Shown here: piece by piece, positions 1 through 8,664 of the stretch | Layout of the letters: every line of letters starts with the position of its first letter | Position numbering within the stretch: the stretch's first letter is position 1 | Source of the DNA: Oscarella lobularis | Lineage: Eukaryota; Porifera; Homoscleromorpha; Homosclerophorida; Oscarellidae | DNA: 64,000 bases | NCBI RefSeq assembly: GCF_947507565.1 | Contig: NC_089188.1 | Span: forward strand, 62,001 to 126,000 | Reading direction: 5' to 3' | Notes under the pieces: model-generated | What the model was told of the DNA's origin: nothing | The model's input: only the letters and a program-made list of their open reading frames with translations | Databases searched by the model: none | Made by a program: the position numbers and the translations under genes

Positions 1-21
1 TAGCCAACGGGTCTCTCCTGT
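1..21 (+). repeat. Partial unit of the 49-bp satellite at window edge
   Basis: The first 21 bases match the internal segment of the 49-bp satellite (TAGCCAACGGGTCTCTCCTG and one more base), which forms long arrays at 6406-7572, 8665-9831 and 11661-12535. The repeat stops abruptly and passes into 15-bp repeats, so the window probably opens at the end of another 49-bp block lying upstream. Confidence 0.8.
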
Positions 22-486
22 GAGGACAAATTGACCCAGGAAAAATTGTCCGAGGACAAATTGTCCCCAGGACAAATTGTCCCAGGACAAATTGTCCAAG
101 GACAAATTGTCCCCAGGATAAATTGTCCCCAAGACAAATTTTCCCAGGACAAATTGTCCTAGGACAAATTCTCCCAGGACAAATAGTCCCAGGACAAATT
201 GTCCCTGGACAAATTGTCCCAGGACCAATTGTCCCCAGGACAAATAGTCCCAGGACAAATTGTCCCTGGACAAATTGTCCCTGGACAAATTGTCCCAGGA
301 CCAATTGTCCCCAGGACAAATTGTGCCAGGACAATTTGTCCTGGGGACAAATTGTGCAAGGACAATTTGTGCCAGGACAATTTGTCCCAGGACAAATTCT
401 CCCCAGGAGAAATTCTCCCAGGACAAATTGTCCCTGGACAAATTGTCCCAGGACAATATGTCCTGGGGACAATTGTCCCCAGGACA
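22..486. repeat. 15-bp satellite array (GGACAAATTGTCC type), block 1
   Basis: About 31 units of a 15-bp repeat with consensus GGACAAATTGTCCCA are visible, with variants that add or drop a base (CCCCA, CCGA, CCTGG). Each unit is an inverted repeat, GGACAA and TTGTCC arms around a single central A, so the array can form many small hairpins or cruciforms. The central base tells orientation: most units read AAATT, but several between about 329 and 400 read AATTT and are therefore inverted. The unit length is divisible by three and has no stop triplet on either strand, so all frames stay open for long stretches. The resulting proline/glycine/glutamine-rich open frames (123-539 and others) are repeat artefacts, not genes. 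Confidence 0.95.
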
Positions 487-945
487 ACTCTACCCACATC
501 ACATACCTTTGCCCCCTCGAGAGTCATCCTTCCTTCTGATTGCCTTCCCTTTCTTTCCTCCCCTTCCCACACGCGTCCCTTGCTTATATCCTTCTTCTTT
601 ACATATATAAAGAAACAAATTAGAGACCCCTCAATAACTAAAACTCTACCTACATCACATACCTTTGCTCCATCCATAGCCATCGTTCCTTCTGATTGTT
701 TTTCCTTCCTTTCCCTCCCCTCTCACTCGCGTCCCTTGCTTATATCCATCTTTCTTACGCTCTTACACATCTAAAGAAACGAATTAGAGACCCCGCAATA
801 ACTAAAACTCTACCTACATCACATACCATCGATCCCTTGATATTCCTTCTCTTCCTTGCCTGCCTGTTTCTCTTCTCCCTCAGGCCCCATCTCCTTGTCA
901 TTGTTCCTCCCATCCCTATGCCCCTAAGAAAACTAATTAGAAATA
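487..945. repeat. Three diverged copies of a pyrimidine-rich ~160-bp repeat
   Basis: Three units begin with ACTCTAC(C/T)(C/T)ACATCACATACC at 487, 643 and 807, giving periods of 156 and 164 bp. Units share the opening motif, a pyrimidine-rich middle with TTGCTTATATCC in the first two, and a closing TTAGAGACCCC(T/G)CAATAACTAAA. The third unit keeps the opening but has a different middle. The copies are clearly diverged and contain no convincing open frame. The same family occurs with two units at 56195 and 56358, also directly after a 15-bp array, so it travels as part of a larger module. Confidence 0.85.
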
Positions 946-1088
946 TGTAACACAATTAGGAACCATTATATACCTATCAGTATTGACTCTGCCCTAACAT
1001 TGCCCCTATACACATTAACAAAGCCACACAACTCATAAACAATTGCACGGCACTTTTCTGACATCTTCCAGAAAGCCCCTGTTTACAA
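797..1088 (+). repeat. Single-copy module duplicated at 56348-56639
   Basis: This stretch, the last 160-bp unit plus about 145 bp of non-repeating sequence (946-1086), aligns without gaps to 56348-56639 at a constant offset of 55,551. I count about a dozen mismatches, most of them in a C/T-rich patch at 845-885; the remainder, including CTATCAGTATTGACTCTGCC, is nearly identical. It ends at GTTTACAAAAAGG, where the 20-bp array begins in both copies. No gene is recognisable. The conservation of order and junctions shows that the two ends of this window descend from one composite module. Confidence 0.9.
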
Positions 1089-1197
1089 AAAGGGAGAAGG
1101 CAAAAGGCAAAGGGAGAAGGCAAAAGGCAAAGGGAAAAGGCAAAAGGCAAAGGGAGAAGGCAAAAGGCAAAGGGAAAAGGCAAAAGGCAAAGAAGAA
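1087..1197. repeat. 20-bp purine-rich minisatellite, short array
   Basis: About five and a half copies of AGGCAAAAGGCAAAGGGAGA, with G/A variation at the penultimate position (GGGAGA or GGGAAA). One strand is nearly all purines apart from single C residues. The unit has no stop triplet in any frame of either strand, which explains the Lys/Gly/Arg-rich frame at 1043-1237 and the Leu/Pro/Phe/Ala frames on the other strand; I do not consider them coding. A longer array of the same unit sits at 56640-57052 in the duplicated module. Confidence 0.95.
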
Positions 1198-1622
1198 GGC
1201 ACCGGTGCCATTCGATTCGTCGTGGTCTGACAAATAAAACCTGGTACCACGTTTACCAATTTTCGCCAATTTTTGACATAAAATTAAGCGAAACCAACAA
1301 TACGCCTACGCGCGTACACCGTAAACGACACAACCTTAACCGTGCCGCCACTCCGCGACGGCGCGTCGTACGACGATAAGCGGCACTTCGATCGAGAGGG
1401 CATATGGTGCAGTTTACAAATTGCCGCCACTCGACGGCATCCGAGTCGCCGTTTGCCGTAGAGCACGTGCGAAAGAAAGGGAACACGCCCCCTTTTACGG
1501 ACACATTAATTCGGCAAAAACGACGCCAAAAGCGACGCTTCGCGTCGCAAAACGTTCTAAACCGTCTCGAATCCTTCGTTTCGAAGCCATTCGAAGCTCG
1601 CGCCACAACTTGGCGACGCGAC

Positions 1623-1656
1623 GCGTTCGTACGCGCGCTCCGCGGGCGACGAACGC
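1623..1656. other. Perfect 8-bp inverted repeat (possible hairpin)
   Basis: GCGTTCGT at 1623-1630 is the exact reverse complement of ACGAACGC at 1649-1656. After one mismatch the stem can extend by three further pairs (CGC with GCG), leaving a GC-rich loop. It sits in the densest CpG patch of the island. No terminator or RNA role can be inferred in a eukaryotic context; it is recorded as a structural feature only. Confidence 0.45.
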
Positions 1657-1775
1657 TCTAAAACTGCTTCGTAACTATCTACTACTTACATTTTGACGTC
1701 GCTCGGACCTTCGCATCGTAGAAAACGAGCCAGAAACAGTGTTTCTTCGAAAGGGGACGCGCGCGCTAACATAAG

Positions 1776-1809
1776 CACGTGACCTCTCGGGTTTAACAAT
1801 GTGACGTCA
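1776..1809. promoter_or_regulatory. E-box and CRE-like palindromes close together
   Basis: CACGTG (canonical E-box core) lies at 1776-1781 and the full CRE palindrome TGACGTCA at 1802-1809, 20 bp further on; a partial CRE (TGACGTCG) lies upstream near 1694-1701. These are known binding motifs of bHLH-type and CREB/ATF-type factors. Their presence in the only CpG-rich single-copy DNA nearby is suggestive of a promoter or a promoter relic. Short palindromes arise by chance, no transcript is evident, and there is no gene on either side, so confidence is low. Confidence 0.15.
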
Positions 1810-1904
1810 TAAATAAACTATTACAAATCGGGGTTTCAAACTGCTACGCCTATAGAATGGCACGGCAACACGTACAGAGCGGTTTCGCGAAGATTGGACG
1901 AGTG

Positions 1905-2388
1905 TAATTTGTCCCCAGGACAAACTGTCGATGGACAAATTGTCCCAGGAAAAATTGTCCCCAGGACAAATTGTCCCAGGACAAATTGTCCCAGGACAAA
2001 TTGACCCAGGAAAAATTGTCCCAGGACAAATTGTCCACAGGACAAATTGACCCAGGACAAATTGTCCCAGGACAAATTGTGCCAGGACAAATTGTCCCAG
2101 GATAAATTGTGCCAGCACAATTTGACACAAGAAAAATTGTCCCAAGGAAAAATTGTCCCAAGACAAATTGTCCCCAGGACAAATTGTCCCCAGGACAAAT
2201 TGTCCCAGGACAAATTGTCCCCAGCACAAATTGTTCCAAGGAGAAATTGTCCCAGGACAAATTGTCCTAGGACAAAATTTCCCCAGGACAAATTGTCCCC
2301 AAAACAAATTGTCATAGAACAAATTATCCCAGGACCAATTGTCCCCAGGACAAATTGTCCCCAGGAAAAATTGTCGCAGAACAAATTC
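1905..2388. repeat. 15-bp satellite array, block 2
   Basis: About 32 units of the GGACAAATTGTCCCA repeat, more degenerate than block 1, with units such as GGAAAAATTGTCC, GCACAATTTGACA and GAACAAATTATCC. It begins directly after the CpG-rich island (GTGTAATTTGTCCCC) and ends in a run of A that leads into 49-bp repeats. Overlapping open frames on both strands (for example minus 1836-2384 and plus 2047-2421) are products of the stop-free unit. Confidence 0.93.
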
Positions 2389-2515
2389 TCAAAAAATTAC
2401 AGAGAAATTACAGGGGGTTAGCCAACGTGTCTCTCCTGTAATAAATTACAGAGAAATTACAGGGGGTTAGCCAACTGGTCTCTCCTGTAATAAATTACAT
2501 GGAAATTACAGGGGG
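2389..2515 (+). repeat. 49-bp satellite, about two and a half units
   Basis: Two and a half copies of the 49-bp unit (TTAGCCAACGGGTCTCTCCT, then GTAATAAATTACAG, CGAAATTACAGGGGG) lie between the 15-bp and 21/24-bp arrays. Here the units read ACAGAGAAATTACAG instead of the commoner ACAGCGAAATTACAG, so this small block is a distinct subfamily. A chance ATG in the last unit (ATGGAAATTACAGGG, 2499) provides the start of the long artefactual open frame running into the next array. Confidence 0.9.
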
Positions 2516-5500
2516 TGTATATAATCTGGCAGGCGGTGTACGTACTCCGCCAGCAGGCGGTGTATATATTCCGGCAGGCGGTGTCAATATTCCGGCAGGC
2601 GGTGTAAATATTCCGGCTGGCGGTGTATACATTCTGGCAGGCGGTGTAAGTACTCAGCCAGCAGGCGGTGTATATATTCCGGCAGGCGGCGAACGTACTC
2701 CACAAGCAGGCGGTGTATGTATTCCGGCAGGCGGTGTATATATTCTGGCAGGCGGTGTATATATTCCGGCAGGCGGGGTAAATATTCCGGCAGGCGGCGT
2801 AGATATTTCGGCAGGCGGCGTATATATTCCGGGAGGCGGTGTACGTACACCGCCGGCAGGCGGTGTATATATTCTGGCAGGCGGGGTACGTACTCCGCCG
2901 GCAGGCGGTGTATATATTCCGGCAGGCGGTGTATATATTCAGGCAGGCGGTGTATATATTCTGGCAGGCGGTGTAAGTACTCAGCGAGCAGGCGGTGTAT
3001 ATTTTCCGGCAAGCGGTGTACGTACTCCGCCAGCAGGGGGTGTATATATTCCGGCAGGCGGTGTATATATTCCGGCAAGCGGTGTACGTACTCCGCCAGC
3101 GGGCGGTGTAGATATTCTGGCAGGCGGTGTAGATATTCTGGCAGGCGGTGTACGTACTCCGCCTGCAGGCGGTGTATATATTTTGGCAGGCGGTGTAAGT
3201 ACTCCGCCTGCAGGCGGTGTATATATTCTGGCAGGCGGTGTACGTACTCCGCCGGCAGGCGGTGTATATATTCTCGCAGGCGGCGTACGTACTCCGCCAG
3301 CAGGCGGTGTATATATTCCGGCAAGCGGTGTACCTACTCCGCCACCAGTCGGTGTATATATTCCGGCAGGCGGTGTATATATTCCGGAAAGCGGTGTACG
3401 TACTCCGCCAGCAGGCGGAGTAGATATTTTAGCAGGCAGTGTACGTACTCCACCGGCATTCGATGTACGTACTCCGCCGGCAGGCGGTGTATATAATCTG
3501 GCAGGCGGTGTATATTTTCTGGCAGGCTGTGTACGTACTCTGCCGGCAGGCGGCGTAGATATTCCGGCAGGCGGCGTATATATTCCGGCAAGCGGTGTAC
3601 GTACTCCGCCAGAGGGCGGTGTAGATATTCTGGCAGGCGGTGTATTCCTGCAGGCGGTGTATATATTCCGGCAGGCGGTGTACGTACTCCGCCAGCATGC
3701 GGTGTATATATTCCTGCAGGCGGTGTATATATTCTGGCAGGCGGTGTAAGTACTCCGCCAGCAGGCGGTGTATGTATTCCGGCAGGCGGTGTATATATTC
3801 CGGCAGGCGGTGTATGTACTCCGCCAGAGGCGGTGTATATATTCCGGCAGGCGGTGTATTCCGGCAGGCGGTGTAGATATTCTGGCAGGCGGTGTAAGTA
3901 CTCCGCCAGCAGCCGGTGTATATTTTCCGGCAGGCGGTTTATTCCGGCAGGCGGTGTAGATATTCTGGCAGGCGGTGTATATATTCTGGCAGGCGGGGTA
4001 CGTACTCCGCCAGCAGGCGGTGTATATATTCCGGCAAGCGGTGTATATATTCCGGCAGGCGGTGTATATATTCCGGCAGGCGGTGTACGTACTCCGCCGG
4101 CAGGCGGTGTAGATATTCTGGCAGGCGGTGTACGTACTCCGCCGGCAGGCGGTGTATATATTCTGGCAGGCGGGGTACGTACTCCGTCGGAAGGCGGTGT
4201 ATATATTCCGGCAGGCGGTGTATATATTCAGGCAGGCGGTGTATATATTCTGGCAGGCGGTGTAAGTACTCAGCCAGCAGGTGGTGTATATTTTCCGGCA
4301 AGCGGTGTACGTACTACGCCAGCAGGCGGTGTATATATTCTGGGAGGCGGTGTACGTACTCCTCCAGCAGGCGGTGCATATATTCCGTTAAGTGGTGCAC
4401 GTACTCCGCCAGCAGGCGGTGTAGATATTCTGGCAGGCGGTGTAGATATTTTGGCAGGCGGGGTATATATTCTGGCAGGCAGTGTACCTACTCCGCCAGC
4501 AGGCGGTGTATATATTCCGGCAGGCTGTGTATATATTCCGGAAAGCGGTGTAAGTACTCCGCAAGCAGGCTGTGTATATATTCCGGAAGGCGGTGTAGAT
4601 ATTCCGGCAGGCGGTGAACGTACTCCACCAGCAGGCGGTGTATATATTCCTGCAAGCGGTGTAGATATTTTGGCAGGCGGTGTATATATTCTGGCAGGCG
4701 GTGTACGTACTCCGCCGGCAGGCGGTGTATATATTCCGGAAAACGGTGTATATATTCCGAAAGGCAGTGTACGTACTCCGCCGGAAGGCGGTGTATATAT
4801 ACCCGCAGGCGTGTACGTACTCCGCCGGCAGGCTGTGTATATACTCCGGAGAGCGGTGTATATATTCCGGAAGGCAGCGTACGTACTTTGCCGACAGGCG
4901 TTGTATATATTCCGGCAAGCGGTGTACGTACTCCGCCGGCAGGCTTTGTATATATTCCGGGAAGCGGTGTACGTACTCCGCCGGCAGGCTTTGTATATAT
5001 TACGGCAAGCGGTGTACGTACTTCGCCGGCAGGCGGTGTATATATTACGGCAAGCGGTGTACATACTCCGGAGGCAGGCGGTGTATATATTACGGCAAGC
5101 GGTGCACATACTCCGCGGGCAGGCGGTGTATATATTCCGGCAGGCGTGTACGTACTCCGCAGGAGGCGGTGTATATATTCCGGCAAGCGTTGTATATATT
5201 CCGGAAGGCAGTGTACGTACTTTGCCGACAGGCGTTGTATATATTCCGGCAGGCGTGTACGTACTCCGCCGGCAGGCGGTGTATATATTCCTGCAAGCGT
5301 GTACGTACTCTGCCAGCCGGCGGTGTATATATTACGGCAAGCGGTGTACGTACTCCGCCTGCAGGCGGTGTATATATTCCGGCAGGCGGTGTATATATTC
5401 CTGCAGGCGTGTACGTACTCTGCCAGCAGGCGGTGTATATATTACGGCAAGCGGTGTACGTACTCCGCCGGCAGGCGGTGTATATATTCCGGCAGGCGGT

Positions 5501-6087
5501 TTATATATATTCCGGCAAGCGGTGTACGTACTCCGCCGGCAGGCGGTGTATATATTCCGGCAGGCGGTGTATATACTCCGGCAGGCGGTGTACGTACTCC
5601 GCCGGCTGGCGGTGTATATATTCCGGAAAGCGGTGTATATATTCCGGAAGGCAGTGTACGTACTCCACCGGCAGGCTTTTTATATATTCCGGCAAGCGGT
5701 GTATATATTACGGCAAGCGGTGTATATATTACGGCAAGCGGTGTACATACTCCGGAGGCAGGCGGTGTATATATTACGGCAAGCGGTGTATATATTCCGG
5801 AAGGCAGTGTGCGTACTCCGCCGGAAGGCGGTGTATATATACAGTCAGGCGTGTACGTACTCCGCCGGCAAGCGGTGTATATATTCCGGAAGGCGATGTA
5901 TATATTCCGGCAAGCGGTGTACGTACTCCGCCAGCAGGCGGTGTACATATTCCGGCAGGCGGTCTATATATTCCGGCAGGCGGTATATATATTCCGGCAG
6001 GCGGTGTACGTACTCCGCCGGCAAGCGGTGTATACATTCCGGCAGGCGGTGTATATATTCCGGCAAGCGGTGTATATATTCCGGCAA
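2513..6087. repeat. GC-rich satellite of mixed 21-bp and 24-bp units, block 1
   Basis: About 160 units of two related kinds are interleaved. Type A (21 bp) is GGCGGTGTATATATTCCGGCA with one base of variation here and there. Type B (24 bp) is GGCGGTGTACGTACTCCGCC followed by GGCA or AGCA. Type B is an imperfect palindrome around GTACGTAC. Variants include GTAAGTACTC, GTAGATATTC and GTAAATATTCC. From about 4800 many B units have lost one G (GGCGTGTACG), switching the reading phase. Neither unit type contains a stop triplet on either strand, which yields open frames of 416 codons (2499-3749) and 769 codons (3833-6142) plus several antisense ones; these drift between all frames and are not supported as genes. 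The second half contains repeated strings of variants (for example near 4858 and 5198), a sign of higher-order duplication. Confidence 0.95.
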
Positions 6088-6134
6088 GAAACTACAACGG
6101 CTACAACTACAAGAACTACCACAACGGCTACAAA
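6088..6134 (+). repeat. Short 9-bp CTACAACGG-type repeat at array junction
   Basis: About five degenerate 9-bp units (CTACAACGG, CTACAACTA, CTACCACAA) follow the last 21-bp unit at GGCAAGAAACTACAACGGCT. The same entry sequence occurs at 63480-63500, where the array is much longer (63485-63890). Here the block is cut short and passes within a few bases into 41-bp repeats (CAAAGGACCTGAAGAT). Confidence 0.85.
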
Positions 6135-6405
6135 GGACCTGAAGATAAAGTTGATGGCCTAAACTTTGATTCTAAGGGCCTGAAGATAAAGTTGAGGGCC
6201 TAAAGTTTTATTCTAAGGGCCTGAAGATAAAGTTGAGGGCCTAGACTTTGATTCTAAGGGCCTGAAGATAAAGTTGATGGCCTAAACTTTGATTCTAAGG
6301 GCCTGAAGATAAAGTTGAGGGCCTAAACTCTGATTCTAAGGCCCTGAAGATAAACTTGATGGCCTAGAAATTGATTCTAAGGCCCTGAAGATAAAGTTGA
6401 GGGCC
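6135..6405 (+). repeat. 41-bp satellite, short leading block
   Basis: Six to seven units of the 41-bp repeat (CCTGAAGATAAAGTTGAGGG, CCTAAACTTTGATTCTAAGG). The last units carry the variants AACTTGATGGCCTAGAAATT, and the block ends at GAGGGCCC joined to AACGGGTCTCTCC of the 49-bp family. The same junction recurs at about 8664 and 11660. Confidence 0.93.
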
Positions 6406-7572
6406 CAACGGGTCTCTCCTGTAATAAATTAGAGCGAAACTACCGGGGCTAGCCAAAGGGTCTCTCCTGTAATAAATTATAGCGAAATTAAAGGGGCTAG
6501 CCAAAGGGTCTGTCCTGTAATAAACTACAGCGAAATTACAGGGTGTTAGCAAACGGGTCTCTCCTGTAATAAATTGCAGCGAGATTACAGGGGGTTAGCA
6601 AACGGGTCTCTCCTGTAATAAATTACAGCGAAATTACAGGGGCTAGCCAAAGGGTCTCTCCTGTAATAAATTACAGCAAAATTACAGGGGGTTAGCAAAA
6701 AAGTCTCTCCTGTAATAAATTACAGCGAAATTACAGGGGGTTAGCAAACAAGTCTCTCCTGTAATAAATTACAGCAAAATTACAGGGGGATAGCCAACGG
6801 GTCTTTCCTGTAATAAATTACAGCGAAATTACAGGGGCTAGCAAAAGGGTCTCTCCTGTAATAAATTACAGCGAACTTACAGGGGCTAGCCAACTGGTCT
6901 CTCCTGCAATAAATTACAGCGAAGTTACAGGGGGCTAGCCAACGGGTCTCTCCTGTAACAAATTACAGCGAATTTACAGGGGCTAGCCAACGGGTCTCTT
7001 CTGTAATAAATTACAGCGAAATTACAGGGGGTTAGCCAACGGGTCTCTTCTGTAATAAATTACAGCGAATTTACAGGGGCTAGCCAACGGGTCTCTTCTG
7101 TAATAAATTACAGCGAAATTACTTGGGGTTAGCAAACGGGTATCTCCTGTAATAAATTACAGCGAATTTACAGGGGGCTAGCCAACGGGTGTCTCCTGTA
7201 ATAAACTACAGCGAAATTACAGGGGGTTAGCCAACGGGTCTCTCCTGTAGTAAATTACAGCGAAATTACAGAGGCTAGCTAACGGGTATCTCCTGTAATA
7301 AATTTCAGCGAATTTATAGGGGCTAGCCAATGGGTCTCTCCTGGAATAAATTACAGCCAACTTACAAGGGGCTAGCCAACGGGTCTCTCCTGTAAAAAGT
7401 TACAGCCAAATTACAGGGGGCTAGCCAACGGGTCTCTCCTGGAATAAATTACAGCGAAATTACAAAGGCTAGAAAACGGGTCTATCCTAATAATAAATTA
7501 CAGCGAAATTACACGGGGTTAGCCAACGGGTCTCTCCTGTAATAAATTACAGCGAACTTACACGGGCTAGCT
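6406..7572 (+). repeat. 49-bp satellite array, block A
   Basis: About 24 units of 48-50 bp. The unit contains two overlapping inverted repeats: CTGTAA-TAAA-TTACAG, and the longer-range CCTGTAAT with ATTACAGG separated by 13 bp; many units also hold the palindrome GGCTAGCC. Individual units have recognisable variants (CTTCTGTAAT, CTATCCTAATAA, ACTTGGGG), which occur in the same order at 8665-9831. It ends with GGGCTAGCTAAGG fused to the 41-bp repeat. Stops are frequent and no gene is present. Confidence 0.95.
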
Positions 7573-8664
7573 AAGGCCCTGAAGATAAAGTTGAGAGCCT
7601 AAACTTTCATTCTAAGGACCTGAAGATAAAGTTGAGGGCCTAAACTTTGATTCTAAGAAGCTAAAGATAAAGTTGAGGGCCTAAACTCTAATTCTAAGAC
7701 CCTGAAGATAAAGTTGGAGGCCCAAACATTGATTCTAAGGACCTGAGGATAAAGTTGAGGGCTTAACTTTGATTCTAAGAGCCTGAAGGTAAAGGTGAAC
7801 GCCTAAAATTTGATTCTAAGGGCCTGAAGATAAAGTTGAGGTCCTAAACTTTGATTCTAAGGACTTGAAGATAAAATTGAACGCCTAAACTCCGATTCTA
7901 AGGACCTGAAGATAAAATTGAGGGCCTAAATTTTGATTCTGAGGACCTGAAGATAAAGTTGAGGGCCTAAACTCTGATTCTAAGGCCCTGAAGATAAACT
8001 TGAGGGCCTAGACTTTGATTCTAATGCCCTGAAGATAAAGTTGAACGCCTAAACTTTGATTCTAAGGGCCTGAAGATAAAGTTGAGGGCCTAAACTTTGA
8101 TACTAAGAGCCTGAAGATAAAGTTGAACGCCTAAACTTTGATTCTAAGGACCTGAAGATAAAGTTGAGGGCCTAAACTTTGATACAAAGAGCCTGAAGAT
8201 AAAGTTGAGGGCCTAAACTTTGATTCTAAGGCCCTGAAGATAAAGTTGAGGGCCTAAACTCCGATTCTAAGGACTTGAAGATAAAGTTGAGAGACTAAAC
8301 TTTGATTCTAAGGACCTGAAGATAAAGTTGAGGAACTAAACTTTGATTCTAGGGACCTGAAGATGAAGTTGACGCTCTAAATTTTCATTCTAAGAACCTG
8401 AAGATAAAGTTGAGAGCCTGAACTCTGATTCTAAGGCCCTGAAGATAAAGTTGAGGGCCTAGACTTTGATTCTAAGGCCCTGAAGATAAAGTTGAAGGCC
8501 TAAAATTTGATTCTAAGGCCTTGAAGAGAAATTTGAAGGCCAAAACTTTGATTCTAAGGGTCTGAAGTTAAAGTTCAAGGCCAAAACTCTGATTCTAAGG
8601 CCCTGAAGATAAACTTGATGGCCTAGAAATAGATTCTAAGGCCCTGAAGATAAAGTTGAGGGCC
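7573..8664 (+). repeat. 41-bp satellite, block B1
   Basis: About 26.6 units of the 41-bp repeat between two 49-bp blocks. It carries single-base deletions (for example GGGCTTAACTTTG near 7770) so that its phase shifts by two bases across the block, unlike the main array. Units starting with GAGAGCCTAAACTTTCATTC at the left edge recur at the start of the blocks at 9832 and 12536. Confidence 0.95.

Larger units (their letters stand above)
1198..1904. other. Non-repetitive CpG-rich island between two satellite blocks
   Basis: About 700 bp with no tandem structure. It begins with a perfect 12-bp palindrome GGCACCGGTGCC (1198-1209) at the edge of the 20-bp array. CpG is very frequent: 11 CpG in the 60 bases 1321-1380, and another dense patch at 1575-1660. 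Open frames overlap on both strands (minus 1253-1606 with a GTG rather than ATG start; plus 1404-1661 and 1421-1696). They overlap each other, carry no motif I recognise and are rich in Arg and Ser, as expected from CpG-rich, stop-poor DNA. A short partial repeat, TGCCGCCACTCCGCGACGGC (1343-1362) against TTGCCGCCACTCGACGGC (1421-1438), lies inside. It could be a relic of a gene or mobile element, or a CpG-rich regulatory segment; I cannot decide. Confidence 0.6.

Noticed and set aside
22-486. CRISPR-like array of palindromic repeats
   Set aside because: Repeats are directly adjacent at a 15-bp period with no unique spacers and no cas genes; the context is eukaryotic satellite DNA.
22-486. Nuclear-receptor-like inverted repeat (GGACA-AAT-TGTCC)
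   Set aside because: The half-site does not match known steroid or ecdysone receptor half-sites well enough, and the palindrome is simply the satellite unit.
1253-1606. 117-codon minus-strand open frame in the CpG-rich island
   Set aside because: It starts with GTG, is overlapped by two plus-strand frames (1404-1661, 1421-1696), is Arg/Ser-rich as expected from CpG-rich DNA, and shows no known domain.
1757-1773. Similarity between the two CpG islands (CGCGCGCTAA near 1760 and 58266)
   Set aside because: The match is about ten bases of low-complexity CG followed by CTAA; no further alignment extends from it.
2499-3749. 416-codon open frame with ATG and Gly-Gly-Val / Tyr-Ile-Pro-Ala repeats, resembling an elastic or silk-like protein
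   Set aside because: The repeat unit lacks stops in all six frames, antisense frames are equally open, single-base deletions in the array switch frames freely, and the start codon is a chance ATG in a 49-bp satellite unit.
3833-6142. 769-codon open frame
   Set aside because: It changes from one repeat peptide to another at each one-base deletion and ends in the 9-bp and 41-bp satellites. No signal peptide or non-repetitive domain exists.
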